Source: Liopterus haemorrhoidalis (Eukaryota; Arthropoda; Insecta; Coleoptera; Dytiscidae). Taken from it: a stretch of DNA of 64,000 bases. The stretch covers positions 23,194,813-23,258,812 of the forward strand of contig OZ020619.1 of assembly GCA_963971575.1 (NCBI GenBank), written 5' to 3'. A program made the translations under genes and the position numbers. The notes under the pieces were generated by a model. That model made no database searches and was not told the origin of the DNA. It saw nothing but the letters and a program-made list of their open reading frames with translations. Below, piece by piece: positions 9,924 to 19,990 of this stretch; the stretch's first letter is position 1; each line of letters starts with the position of its first letter.

Positions 9924-9975
9924 CAGTGATTTTCAACCAACTCGTGGGTGGTTTAAGCTTTCAGCTGGAAGGCAG
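9924..9975 (+). mobile_element. Isolated hAT-type left terminus
   Basis: CAGTGATTTTCAACCAACTC at 9924 followed by GTGGGTGG resembles the left end of the hAT MITE at 44770 (CAGGGGTACTCAACC). A GTGGGCGGTAAAG motif near 10712 could be the remains of its right side, but no matching end or duplication is found. RepA copy 2 lies between the two. Confidence 0.35.
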
Positions 9976-10125
9976 AATAATTAAATACATGTTGTATTCA
10001 AAACATCTAAAATATACAATCTCAAATTTGTTAGAGAATATTTGCGAAAAGTGAATTATGTACTATAATTTTAGAGAAGAGTATATTAATTATGTATTTT
10101 AAACTTTTAAGTTGCATTAATTTTT

Positions 10126-10617
10126 ACCGACTGCCAACATATATAAGGGAGGTATTGTGATCATACCGATTTTGATATTTCGAGATTTCGATGGATCTCC
10201 ACGAATGCAGGGACGTTATGTAGGACGTTATGTAGGGACCTCAACATAACGTTTTGACTATTTTTAGAATGATGTCTGTCGATCTGTCTGTCGGTCTGTC
10301 CTGTGTACACGTGCAGAGCAAATTCGGCTAAAAGGATGTTTATGAAACTTTATATTAAAGCTTTTGGCAATGGTACGAGTTGATCAACTTTTGGAAAAAT
10401 CGGTTAACTAGAAAACGGAGTTTACTCGTGTCAGTTTTAAGATTTTTGCGAATATTTCACAACAGAAAAAATATTTCAAAAAGATATATTTAACAAAGTT
10501 GCTATAAAAGCAATAACTAACTTTTATTTGAGACATTTTTTGATAAAGCAGCATAAATTAAACAAGTACTTTGTGATGGTGGTCGGTCCTGTGGTGGCCA
10601 CAGCTGATTTTTTTGAA
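10126..10617 (+). repeat. RepA interspersed repeat, copy 2
   Basis: Runs from TTTTTACCGACTGCCAACAT to TGGTGGCCACAGCTGATTTT, the two borders shared by all RepA copies. The interior has CTGTCTGTCGGTCTGTC and GAGTTGATCAACTTTTGG. No coding sequence; a pair of CTGTCTGTC tracts marks the microsatellite position. Bases 10618-11100 downstream are AT-rich, with nothing recognised beyond two GTGGGCG motifs. Confidence 0.7.
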
Positions 10618-11099
10618 TTTCCTACTAACTCTAATTTTACAGGGTAATTAAGAAACACGCCAAGGGACAAGCTGAGAAAACAAGTCTTTTTTCCAATTTA
10701 AAATATTAGTGGGCGGTAAAGAAATTTTTCCCCCACGTAAATAACAAAAGTGGGCGTTAAGTATTAAAAGATTCAAGAATAATGTCTAAATAATTACAAA
10801 TTCTTTAATGAAATATTTCTATTTTAATTAAATAAATATTTAATAATTTATTAGCTATTTCTGTAGACAGAAAATAGTAATATCATCAAACAACAGAAAT
10901 ATATTATTAACAGCTTGCATGTTTATATTGAAGTATCATATTTCTTAGAGTTGACTGTTCTCTGTAAATATGTGAATCATAATTTCCCGTATTTATTTAA
11001 TAACTTTAATTCCACTAGACAACATTTTTAGAATTAGGAAAAGAAGAATGAAAATCTATCAACTGATAGAGATGTGCTTAAGTGAGCAAATGTACCTGG

Positions 11100-11362
11100 G
11101 CCTGGGCGTAGGTTTTTCCACGGTTCCAGGAGGAAGTCTTTTAATGTTTTTTTAAACCTTTTTAGGTTTCAGCTAAAGTTATACTGCTAGGCAGATTATT
11201 AAAAAATTTTACCCCCATGAAATCAGGCGAACTTTCAGCAATTTTCAACTTTGTGAAAGGAGTTCGTAGCTTGTTTTTTTGACGAGTATCATATTTATGA
11301 ATGTCTTGATTTGAATTGTAGTTTTTTAAATTTTTATATATGTATGTAAACTGACATTTCAT
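11100..11362 (-). pseudogene. Non-LTR retrotransposon C-terminal fragment (CR1/jockey-like)
   Basis: The minus strand reads DIHKYDTRQKNKLRTPFT, KLKIAESSPDFMGVKFFN and NLPSSITLAET, then after a frameshift KRFKKTLKDFLLE. This is the typical tail after the reverse transcriptase in CR1/jockey-like proteins: an (H).Y.TR block, a (F)..G.K.FN.LP block and (F)K..LK.FLL. Only the last 85 or so residues remain, and no reverse transcriptase motif is present. It lies 230 bp left of a mariner element. Confidence 0.6.
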
Positions 11363-11593
11363 AAATGTAGATGGAAGTGACTGTTAGTATTTTTAGATTC
11401 TTAAATGTACCGCGGATGGATTCATATCTCTTAAGTACAGTGACTGCATAAAGACAGTGTGGCCATATGAACTGTAGCCGCCATTTTTATTCCAGATTTG
11501 TTTTGGGTTATATGGAATAAATGTTAATATATCCTAATATATTATAATATTTCTTAAATTTTTAATAGTTTTACGTATTTATGTTTATATATA

Positions 11594-12711
11594 CAGGCTG
11601 TTTGTTTGAAATGGGGCACCCCGAAAATCTCCTTTATTTGTAAAGATACAAAAAATCTTCAGGACAAAAGTTAAACTAGACAAAAAGGCCCATCTAAAGG
11701 TTATTATAAGAATTCTGAGGCACTTCCGGTTTCACCGGAAAAGATGCCAACTTTTGATCTAGCATAGGGAATCGATAATTTTATATTTTTTTCCTAAAAG
11801 TACATTAAATTAGCTTTACAATGACACCAAAAAGTCATATTTTTATGTTAACCATTTCAAAATGGCGACCATTTATTTACAAAATAATAATCAACATAAG
11901 TTTTACAAAGTTGAACGTAACAAGCTTTGAAAACAATAAAAAAAGAAACAAAATATCTCCTAAATAAACTATTTGACTATTTAGAAAAAAAAGTATTACT
12001 TTTTACAATTATTTAAAAAAAAAAAAAAAAAATACAAATGTTCGATCAAACCACCATTATTGTCCACACATTTTCTCATTCTTAATAAAAACTTTTCCAT
12101 CGCCCTTATAAGAGTACACTCTTGGATATCCCGGATTGCACTTCTAACCCTTTCTTCTAAATCTTCTATCGTCGTTGGTGTTGTCCGATACACTCTATCT
12201 TTTAAATACCCCCAAACGAAAAAATCCAATGGCTTGAGATCTAGCGATCGTGCAGGCCAGGGCTTAAGTGAATGTGTTCCAATCCATTTATCTGGGTATT
12301 GGCCATTTAAATAGGCACACACGTGCCTATAGTCAAATAATTTATTTTAGAGATATTTTGTTTCTTTTTTTATTGTTTTCAAAGCTTGCTACATTCAACT
12401 TTGTAAAACTTATGTTGATTATTATTTTGTAAATAAAAGGTCGCCATTTTGAAATTATTAACATAAAAATATGATTTTTTGGTGTCAATGTAAAGCTAAT
12501 TTAATGTACTTTTTGGAAAAAAATATAAAATTATCGATTCCCGATGCTAGATCAAAAGTTGACATCATTTCCGGTGAAACCGGAAGTGCCTCAGAATTCT
12601 TATAGTAACCTTTAGATGGGCCTTTTTGTCTAGTTTAACTTTTGTTCTGAAGATTTTTTGTATCTTTATAAATAAAGGAGATTTTCGGGGTGCCCCGTTT
12701 CAAACAAACAA
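11594..12711 (-). mobile_element. Mariner (DD41D-type) deletion derivative, copy A
   Basis: Inverted repeats of about 390 bp: the left starts CAGGCTGTTTGTTTGAAATG after TA, and the right ends with the complement of TGTTTGTTTGAAACGGGGC. Shared blocks include GGGGCACCCCGAAAATC, CTTCCGGTTTCACCGGAA and GATCTAGCAT. The core is only the C-terminal third of the transposase (11996-12322). Copy B at 60266-62110 shows what was deleted. Such long repeats are unusual for mariner, whose termini are commonly about 30 bp. Confidence 0.8.
11996..12322 (-). pseudogene. Mariner transposase C-terminal fragment (copy A)
   Basis: Contains CAYLNGQYPDKWIGTHSL, PARSLDLKPLDFFVWGYLKD and the tail NNGGLIEHL, almost identical to the C-terminus of the transposase at 60668-61696. 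The LDFFVW aspartate is the third catalytic residue; the first two and the DNA-binding domain are deleted. SPDLTPLD of copy B has become SLDLKPLD here, and the stop codon has mutated, adding a phenylalanine-rich tail. Non-functional. Confidence 0.8.
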
Positions 12712-13900
12712 ACAAGTGAATATCAATTTATTGTTAAGAAAAAAAATGTATACGATTCAACATTTATTTAGATAAATATTAAAATTACCTACTGATGAAG
12801 GTATTTTTGTAATGTTTGCAACATAAAAAGAAATTACAATTTTCAAGTATAATATATTCCTCCATTTTTACAGTTGTCAGTGTTTTAATGTTAATGTTCG
12901 AAGTTTGAAGTATACAAACCTTTAACATTATACGTTAAATAGTTTCTTACGCTTATGCACTAAATTGGAACTATGAATAGTCATACGGATTTGTGTAGAA
13001 CAAACATTTCTACGCGTTATCATTAACACTATGAATTAAGTACTATCTATTAAGACATGAGTTATGAATGGTACTTTTCTTTTTGTTCATCAGTAAGTAT
13101 GTTCATAAGTATGTTCATCATTATGCAAAATCCATCATTGTTGTGCGTCAAAATTTTTAACTGACTTACGGAAAAAAAATATACGATAGACTTTTATAGG
13201 GATAGAATTTAACGATGGCTGTACAGTGATGCCTCAATTGCTTACCACAGCAGACTTGTTATCAGGCTAGTGCAGAATACACATGTGGTCAATCTCATGT
13301 TAATTTTGATAATTTTTAACCTGGAAAAAGCGTGGTTATATCTGTCAAAAATCACTGCCATCTCGATTTAAAAAAAAAGCAAGTAGCGAGTTTTGGAACT
13401 CAGCGCCTCAATTATATTATTTGTTATTTTTTTAACATACCACACATCTTACCACCGCATGTACGCTAATAAGCACCATAAAGAAAAGTGCCGTCGACAA
13501 GTGGCAGTATTGAGGTCAGTGTTTCCTAACTACTGGTACGGCAGATTTTCTTGCTGGTCCGCACAAGTGAGATATAATAAAAAAAAAATTTTTTTCAGCA
13601 AATTTCACATTAAAAATTAATAAAGTTATTTATCATTTTATATATTTATTTAAACTATTTACTATATTTAATTTAAATATATGATCAATTCTGCGAAATG
13701 TTTTCTTGCTTTTTTAACCTTTCCGGTCCGCGAAATTTGTTTAAGTTAATTTATACCCCTTATACCTATGAGGTCTATGCCGATCGTTTAATTGATGTCT
13801 TTCCTTCGAGACGGGGCCCAGGTTATATAAATTAAAATATTACGTGGCTTTTCTCAATTCCATATGAATTTTGAGTTTTAAAATGATAACGGCCCGCGGT
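12712..13900. other. No recognised gene or element
   Basis: AT-rich sequence with no protein motif that I recognise. A CTAACTACTGGTACGGCAG block near 13527 and CCTTTCCGGTCCGCG near 13722 resemble hAT-type terminal wording but have no partners. Short open frames here show no domain and no coding bias. Confidence 0.4.
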
Positions 13901-13903
13901 CCG

Positions 13904-13946
13904 AATTTGAAAAAGGGTTTTGCATTTGAAAACCCTTTTTCAAATT
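13904..13946. other. Perfect 18-bp hairpin
   Basis: AATTTGAAAAAGGGTTTT (13904-13921) and its exact complement (13929-13946) are separated by GCATTTG. It is the only long exact hairpin in this stretch. It could be the centre of a palindromic MITE. CGGCCCGCGGTCCG directly upstream hints at a hAT-type end. Confidence 0.5.
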
Positions 13947-14693
13947 TATACGTGGCTTATACATATACTTATCTCTGAGTTCAATAACCGGACAATATGA
14001 TGTGTTCTTTATTAATTTTAAAATTGTTATTTTACATCGTGACTATTAACTAAGCTCTGATGAAGATTTAAATTAAAATCGAAACGTTAGCGAAGTTGAT
14101 AAATTTGTTTTTATTTTCTGACTGGTCCGATTCCCATTATCTAGCAACTATAATAAAATATTATAAAAAGTATAATGACTTCCATTCATGACAGTAACTG
14201 ACCTTGCTCATAGAGACAGATATAGTTACTATTATCATAGTAACTGCGTTACAGAATTGGTCTGAATATCTGGCTCAATAATCTTATAGGCACTACATTA
14301 TTATAAATATTGGTAACAATGTATCCATGGTTATTTTAATAAATGGTCTTGCGCATTTATAGAGATGAACATTTTCATTAGCATATAGAAAAAAAAAAAC
14401 ATAAAATGAATAATAATAGTAGTAAAAAGAATTAAAAAAGTTACAAATAATACGTTAAACTCATACAAACATTTCTTGGTCAAATATTGGTCAAAATATA
14501 AAATGTCTTTATTATAATAGGCCTTTATTATAATATGTTTTCTATAAATAATTTGCAGTTGAATAAAGATAATTAAATTTTTACTAATTATTGTTTAGTT
14601 ATATCAATAACTAGTTAGATAACAACAAATACAAAAAGTCTTGACCATGTAGGACTTTTATTAAACGAGTTATTTGAATAAAAGCGAAAAGTT

Positions 14694-14772
14694 GAGGGAT
14701 GTAAAGTTAATGACAAAAGTGTTTCGTGGACTCCCGGTAATGGCTACGCGGACCCCAGTTTAAGAACCGCTG
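14694..14772 (+). mobile_element. hAT-type right terminus inserted in a mariner gene
   Basis: ACGCGGACCCCAGTTTAAG then AACCGCTG at 14772 reads as an inverted CAGCGGTTCTTAAACTGGGG end. It abuts the mariner fragment in mid-codon run (ending EQR). TTCTAAAG (14773-14780) would be one copy of an 8-bp duplication, but the left end and its partner were not found upstream. Confidence 0.5.
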
Positions 14773-15047
14773 TTCTAAAGGAATGGTTGCGACATGTCCA
14801 GAACAACCGAAAAAACAAGCGATCATTTTCTTGGAAGTGCTTCGTGAACGAACAACTTTTGTGCGTTTCGGTTCATCTTGGAAGATCCAAACAGTGGATT
14901 GTTGCTTAGTTTCCGGTTCATATGAATAAATACAAGTTTCGTTGAACGAAGCGAATCTATGCATTGTTATGGAGTTAGGCCTTTACTAAAATCGTAAAAA
15001 ATCAACCAACGAAAACCTTCACGAGTAATATCCATTTTTTCACATTT
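14773..15047 (-). pseudogene. Mariner transposase pseudogene, internally deleted
   Basis: ATG at 15047 starts MDITREGFRWLIFYDFSKGL, TP, a stop, then QCIDSLRS, the N-terminal helix-turn-helix wording of mariner transposases. A frame-shifting deletion joins this to NETCIYSYEPETKQQSTVWI, FQDEPKRTKVVRSRSTSKKM and CSGHVATIPLEQR. The first catalytic aspartate (GDETW in active relatives) is FNETC here, so both Asp and Trp are lost. The hAT terminus at 14772 cuts off the C-terminal half. Confidence 0.75.
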
Positions 15048-15176
15048 TTTTTTGCCATTTTTTGACATTTCAATATTGCCATCTAGTGGTCGTTTGTAAA
15101 CCATTGGACATTCTACAGCATTAGAAGAATTAAGTGTTCGTTTGATAAAATTTGATAAATGAGCTACACCAGACAA

Positions 15177-15387
15177 CTCGCGGTGTGAACTTAAAAGTCT
15201 CGCGTTACATTGGAAAAAATTAAAAACATCAGCACTTGATTAATACTCAATTGAAATTGAAACACCAGAATCCGAACAAAATGAAAAGCATAAAGAATAT
15301 GAAGATACAGATACGGATGTTATTAGTAAGTCATGTGTAGCTTGTAAAAACTGCGCAATTTGCTGCTTTCAAATTCTGCGAATGTAT
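15177..15387 (+). pseudogene. hAT transposase fragment, part 1 (TTF/ZMYM-type)
   Basis: Reads CELKSLALHWKKLKTSALD, a stop, YSIEIETPESEQNEK, and SKSCVACKNCAICCFQILRM, with cysteines spaced as in the linker upstream of the hAT dimerisation region. The frame stops where the inserted element begins at 15388 and continues at 16420. Together the two parts form the C-terminal quarter of a hAT transposase. No start or N-terminus is seen; the boundary with the mariner remnant at about 15176 is abrupt. Confidence 0.6.
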
Positions 15388-15414
15388 AATTGAATCGGTT
15401 ATTTTGAAAAGGGG

Positions 15415-16300
15415 TCATGTCCATTTTTTTTTAATTTTCAGGCGCAACAAAAAACTATTTAACTTCCATGCATTATGAGTTAGGGTAACGAATTCTTCCG
15501 GCTGTTCTTCGCCTATTGTTATCGGCCATTCGTAGATTTCATCCCAGAAAACTTTTTTGTCGCTGGGAATGTACTGATACAGTTTTCGGAAGTCTTGCAT
15601 TTTTTTCTATATATTAATAGGAAGTTTTCCTTGATAAGCGGGGTTGCTTTCAGGTGATGGATTGAATATCTGAGAGCTCTTGATGCATGCTTTCTTTAGA
15701 AGGTAACGGTGTTGCACAAGACTATCGATATAAGGTTTGGCAACAACCTCTCCTGGCTCTTCATGGAAACGAATTCATAAAACTTATTGACAACAAATTG
15801 AATCTTTTGTTCTTGACTAATTTTCTGTCCGTAAATTTCCTGTGACGGACATCCTTTTTAAAAAAATCTGGCCAACAAATTTTAAAAGCAGCTACGTGTT
15901 CTGTGTGTTTATAGACAGAGCCGGCCCGACAATTTGCGGGGCTCGGTGCAAGATATCCGTGCGGGGCCTATATTATTTTTTTTTTTTTAGTTTATGTATA
16001 ATATGCAGAGTTAAATATACAATTGGATGGTTGGTGTATTGAGCGTTGCCTTTATTTTTCCTGAAATGCTTTTTTTACAAAAGTCAGTGCTGGAATCTAA
16101 AGGCGCGGGGCCTGGTGCGGGTGCACCGTTTGCACCGCCTTTCGGCCGGCTCTGTTTATAGAGAATTCAGTTAAAATTTTATATTCACCAGGGCCAATAT
16201 CAGTTCAATTTGAAAACGGGCTATCTCTCGGAGATGACTCTTTTTCAAACTGACTGACAGAAGCCTGGTCTTGTTAAAGCTGCTTCAGCTAGTGAAAAGT
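15415..16300 (-). pseudogene. Unrecognised decayed coding region inside the TIR element
   Basis: Minus-strand pieces read as protein when frameshifts are allowed: GPGEYKILTEF, HTEHVAAFKICWPDFFKK, EIYGQKISQEQKIQFVVNKF, HEEPGEVVAKPYIDSLVQHR, YLLKKACIKSSQIFNPSPES and MQDFRKLYQYIPSDKKVFWD followed by EIYEWPIT. The last 60 residues (15415-15600) are one open frame. I do not recognise the family. It is probably the element's own gene rather than host cargo, since it fills the space between the ends. Interrupted at 15916-16154 by a MITE. Confidence 0.4.
15916..16154. mobile_element. hAT MITE with perfect 8-bp duplication TTTATAGA
   Basis: Begins CAGAGCCGGCCCGAC, ends CGGCCGGCTCTG, and is flanked by identical TTTATAGA at 15908-15915 and 16155-16162. 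239 bp, GC-rich ends, a poly-T/AT core. Its intact duplication marks it as one of the younger insertions, later than the TIR element that holds it. Confidence 0.9.
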
Positions 16301-16419
16301 GACCCGTTTTCATATGAAATACATGAATAGTCATGTTAATGGGCAGAATGCGGTAAAATGTAGTTTTATAAAAAAAAAAAAAATGGACATGACCCCTTTT
16401 CAAAATGACCGATTCAATT

Positions 16420-16691
16420 TATTAATTGATGCATATAATATAATTGAGCTTAGTTATAAGTTTCTGTTGACCCTTTCTTTGACGCAAGTTGCACGTGAAC
16501 GAAGCTTTTCAACTCAAAAATTTATCAAGAACCGCTCGAGAAGCACTATGTCCCAAAATCATTTGGAATCGTTCATGTTGATGGCAACAGAAAAAGATAT
16601 TCTAATAAATCTAGATTCGGATGAAATTATCGACAAAACTGCAGAAACACGTGAATTTTCACAAAGTCTTCTAATTGCTAAAATTGCTTAA
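16420..16691 (+). pseudogene. hAT transposase fragment, part 2 (dimerisation domain)
   Basis: FNLLIDAYNIIELSYKFLLT, LSLTQVARERSFSTQKFIKN, RSRSTMSQNHLESFMLMATE and DSDEIIDKTAE form the hAT C-terminal dimerisation region; the core (T/S)QVA.ERSFS.LK..K...RS is diagnostic. The usual Cys in VACERSF is Arg here. It ends with a normal TAA at 16689-16691. It continues part 1 (15177-15387) across the inserted element. Confidence 0.8.
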
Positions 16692-16948
16692 ATATAAATA
16701 TTTATAGTTTTGCATGAAAATTATGAGAATTATGTAATGCTAGTGGTGTAAAGATGATAAATTGATTTCCTATCCTATTACTGTGGGCAAAGCCGACGGA
16801 ATGCGATAAACAAAGTAAACAAGATATAAAGGCGCCAAGAAACAAAAATCATTTCTTTTTTAAAACGAATTCGGTTTCTTGAAGGCGAAATTTTCTCTTT
16901 TATATAAGTGCGCTACAAACCCTAATTGTGGGCTTTTATAAACTAAAT

Positions 16949-17425
16949 CAGTGGTTCCCAACTGAGGGTGCCGGCACCCCCAGGGGTGCGGGAAAGCATT
17001 TTGAGGGGTGCGAGACGATTTATAGAGATTTATAAAATTTATATAAAAAATCTATTTTATTTAAATTTTAAATAGTCTAGATTTTTTTGGGCAGAATAAG
17101 AATCATTATATATTTTTTCCTTGTGTTATTATTATTTTTATTATTTTTTTTTTTTTGTAATAAATAATAAAAAATTATTTTTCTATAAGTATATTTTCTT
17201 TCTAATTTTATTAAGGTTAAGAACCGCTGAATGCTACATCAATTAATTTGATCAATTTTAAAGAAATATTCATGCGATTTCCTTTTTTTTGCTCTTCACT
17301 TTTTATTTTGATCAATTTGACTTATATGACTCAACTGAAAAATCTGAACACATTTTTTATGGGGGTGCGGGAGCTTATTTTCACATTCAAATGGGTTTCA
17401 CCACAAAAAAGGTTGGGAACCACTG
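16949..17425. mobile_element. hAT MITE (CAGTGGTTCCCAAC ends)
   Basis: Left end CAGTGGTTCCCAACTGAGGG, right end AAGGTTGGGAACCACTG. Flanks AACTAAAT (16941-16948) and ATCTAAAT (17426-17433) match at 7 of 8. 477 bp, AT-rich core, no coding sequence. GGGTGC(G)GG motifs occur near both ends. Confidence 0.85.
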
Positions 17426-17899
17426 ATCTAAATGCTAGGGCCGGTTTTTCTTGCCAGTCCACTGATCCACAAGATGATCATAAGACTACAATGATCATAA
17501 GTTTGTGAGTTTCTCATGTAAGATATGTATGACCAAAATTATTGACTAAAAGTCTTAAGGTCAATGAATTTTATTTAAAGATCAACATACAAAAATGGCT
17601 TTTTTTCAAAATGTGATTTAACGGCTTAAAAGGTTGTGACCATTTTTAATTCTCCTCTTTTAACCCAGCAAGGAGCATACGCGCAAACCCGACATATTAC
17701 GGGCATATCTCATAGCGTAACGAACACAAAATGAAACTTTTTTATACTATATTTTTGTAGCTAAAACAAAGAGGTATTATCGACTTTATTTTGATTTCTA
17801 ATATCGTAGTAAGTTTCATTTTCCATTTGTTTACTAATATCTCATTTTAGAAGCATTTTATATTTTTATTTTTTCGCTAAATTTCCTTGCATAGGGCCC

Positions 17900-18430
17900 C
17901 GTTTTACTAGAAGCCTGAAATGTCGCCCAGTAAAAAAAGTAGTTTTTTTTTCAAATTTCCTTTTTGGCGGCCCCCACCCCAGTTTACTTGAAGCCTTAAG
18001 TGCCGCCCAATAAAAAATGCAGTATTTTCTAAATTTACTCCCCCCCTCCCCCTTACTAGAATCCTAAAGTGCCGCCCAGTAAAATAAGTAGTTTTTTCTA
18101 ATCTCCTTTCATGACGCCCCCCTTTTACTAGAAGCCTGAAGTACCACCCAGTAAAAAAAGGTAGTTTTTTCTAAATTTCCTTGCATGGCGCCCCCTTTTA
18201 CCATACTAGAAGCTTTTCCTAGAAGTGCCGTCCAGGAAATAAAAGTAGCTTTTGCTAGATTTAATTAAACACAATAGATCACAATACTTATTACAAAAAT
18301 TAATATTATTTTAATTAAAGCTATTTTGATATTGTGATAGGCTATACATTTTTTCTTCGACTCGGCGCCCCTTTTTTGCGGCGCCCCAATGCGGTGCATC
18401 GCGTGCATACAGTCTTGAGCCGCCCTTGAG
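17900..18430. mobile_element. Element end with 70-80 bp tandem array
   Basis: Five diverged units begin near 17903, 17983, 18053, 18124 and 18204. The common core is TTTTACTAGAAGCCTGAAG, TGCCGCCCAGTAAAA and a TAGTTTTTTCTAAATTTCC run, linked by a GGCGCCCCC spacer. The right side (18360-18430) ends GGCGCCCC..GCGGTGCATCGCG..GAGCCGCCCTTG, which looks like an inverted AAGGGCGGCTC transposon terminus. The left terminus was not found. Upstream 17520-17890 shows nothing beyond a CGGGCATATCTC block shared with 2060. Confidence 0.6.
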
Positions 18431-18936
18431 TGCGATGAACCGTGCAAGCGCGTTTGTGTCTGCGAAGTAGTTGAAACAGCTGATCAACAATTATGTGAAT
18501 TTTGGAATTAAGTTAATAGTGAAATTTTAGAGCAACTACGTAAAATCAAAAATATTTTAAAACCATTACACCCCATATTGTTTTTTCGATAGATATGGAT
18601 AAAGTTTAGCAAGCATATAAGTCATTTATTTGATACTAAACCACTTCACAAGCGTTAGAGGTTTTCAAAATAATCTAAATTCATTTAGTACAATAAAAAT
18701 TAAATTAAAACAAAAAAATGGAAATCTAAATTATTGCTCGAACATTCGTGAACCGTTTATATTAACATTATTTAAATAAAAATTTAATAGAAGCCATCAG
18801 AATCACGAAATATTTTCGCAGTTTTTTAATTTATTGCAGTTTTGTTAGTTTTTATTATTTATTATTGCATAACAGCAAACTGAAATGTTGCAATCTATCT
18901 ATATTAATAAAACTGGAGGCTATATCTGTTTTTTAC

Positions 18937-19390
18937 CGACTGCCAACATATATTATATAAGGGAGGTATTGTGATCAAAACGATTTTGACATTTCAAGAT
19001 TTGGATGGATCTCCCTCCACGAATTGAGGTCCCTACATAACGTTTTGACTATTTTTAGCATGATGTCTGTCGGTCCGTGTATACGTGCAGAGCATATTCG
19101 GCTAAAAGGATTTTTATGAAACTTCATATTTAAACTTTTGATATCAATGGCACGAGTTGATCAACTTTTGGTAAAATTCGGTTAACTAAAAATGGGAGTT
19201 TACTCGTGTCGGTTTTAAGAATTTTGGGAATATTTCATAACAAAGAAATATTTCAAAAAAAAAAAAAAAAAATGTTGCTATAAAAGCAATAACTAACAAT
19301 TTGAAACATTTTTTGATAAAGCAGCATAAATTAAACTAGTACTTTGTGATGGCGGTCGGTCCTGCGGTGGCCACAACTAATTTTTATTTT
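18937..19390 (+). repeat. RepA interspersed repeat, copy 3
   Basis: Same two borders as copies 1 and 2 (TTTTACCGACTGCCAAC and GGTGGCCACAACTAATTTTT). The GACA/CTGTC tract is reduced to a few bases here. It sits near the 5' end of the Helitron, probably as an insertion. Confidence 0.65.
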
Positions 19391-19990
19391 TGTATGTATC
19401 AGGTGATCAATATTGCAAAAAAATGTTTGTCTCTCTGTCCGAGATTCACGGCTGGACATATTTTCACGTAATTTAGTATGACAATAGAGTGGAACCAGGA
19501 TTCGAACAAAGGCATTTCTAGAAATGCATTTCAAATTTTTTATTCTAGGGGTTTTTTTGGGGTTATGTGTCCCAAAAAACTTAAAATATCTCTCTTATTA
19601 TTGACTAAACAGAAAAATATAAACAACAAAAATTATTTATACTAATAAAACAAATCATTTTTGTTCAATGCATTTTTTCAATTATATGAATATTTGAGGA
19701 GATGGGAGGGGGGATTCACCTTAAAATTAAAATCTATATATATCTCACTTATTATTGACTTAACAGAAAAATCATATATGAAAAAAAAAAAATAGGTTAT
19801 AAAAAGAACACAATTTTTAATTTTTATGATTTTTTCATTTAGATGAATATTTGATGAATTAGATGAATTATGAGAGTTACGGGGGGACGCCCTAAAGCTA
19901 AACTTTTGACTCATGTTACTACTATTTATTTTGCAACAACAATGTGTATGAGGATTTTTTTTTCTTCTCTCCAATGTTTTTAATGAGATA

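Larger units (their letters stand above)
15388..16419. mobile_element. TIR element interrupting a hAT pseudogene, unknown family
   Basis: Inverted ends of about 45 bp: the left reads AATTGAATCGGTTATTTTGA then AAAGGGGTCATGTCCA, and the right is its complement with one change. The 1.03-kb body contains a decayed minus-strand coding region (15415-16300) and a 239-bp hAT MITE (15916-16154). The hAT reading resumes directly beyond it. The target duplication is unclear. Confidence 0.65.

Noticed and set aside
13393..13620. 75-codon plus-strand frame
   Set aside because: No domain, poly-A/T rich end, no support from neighbouring features.
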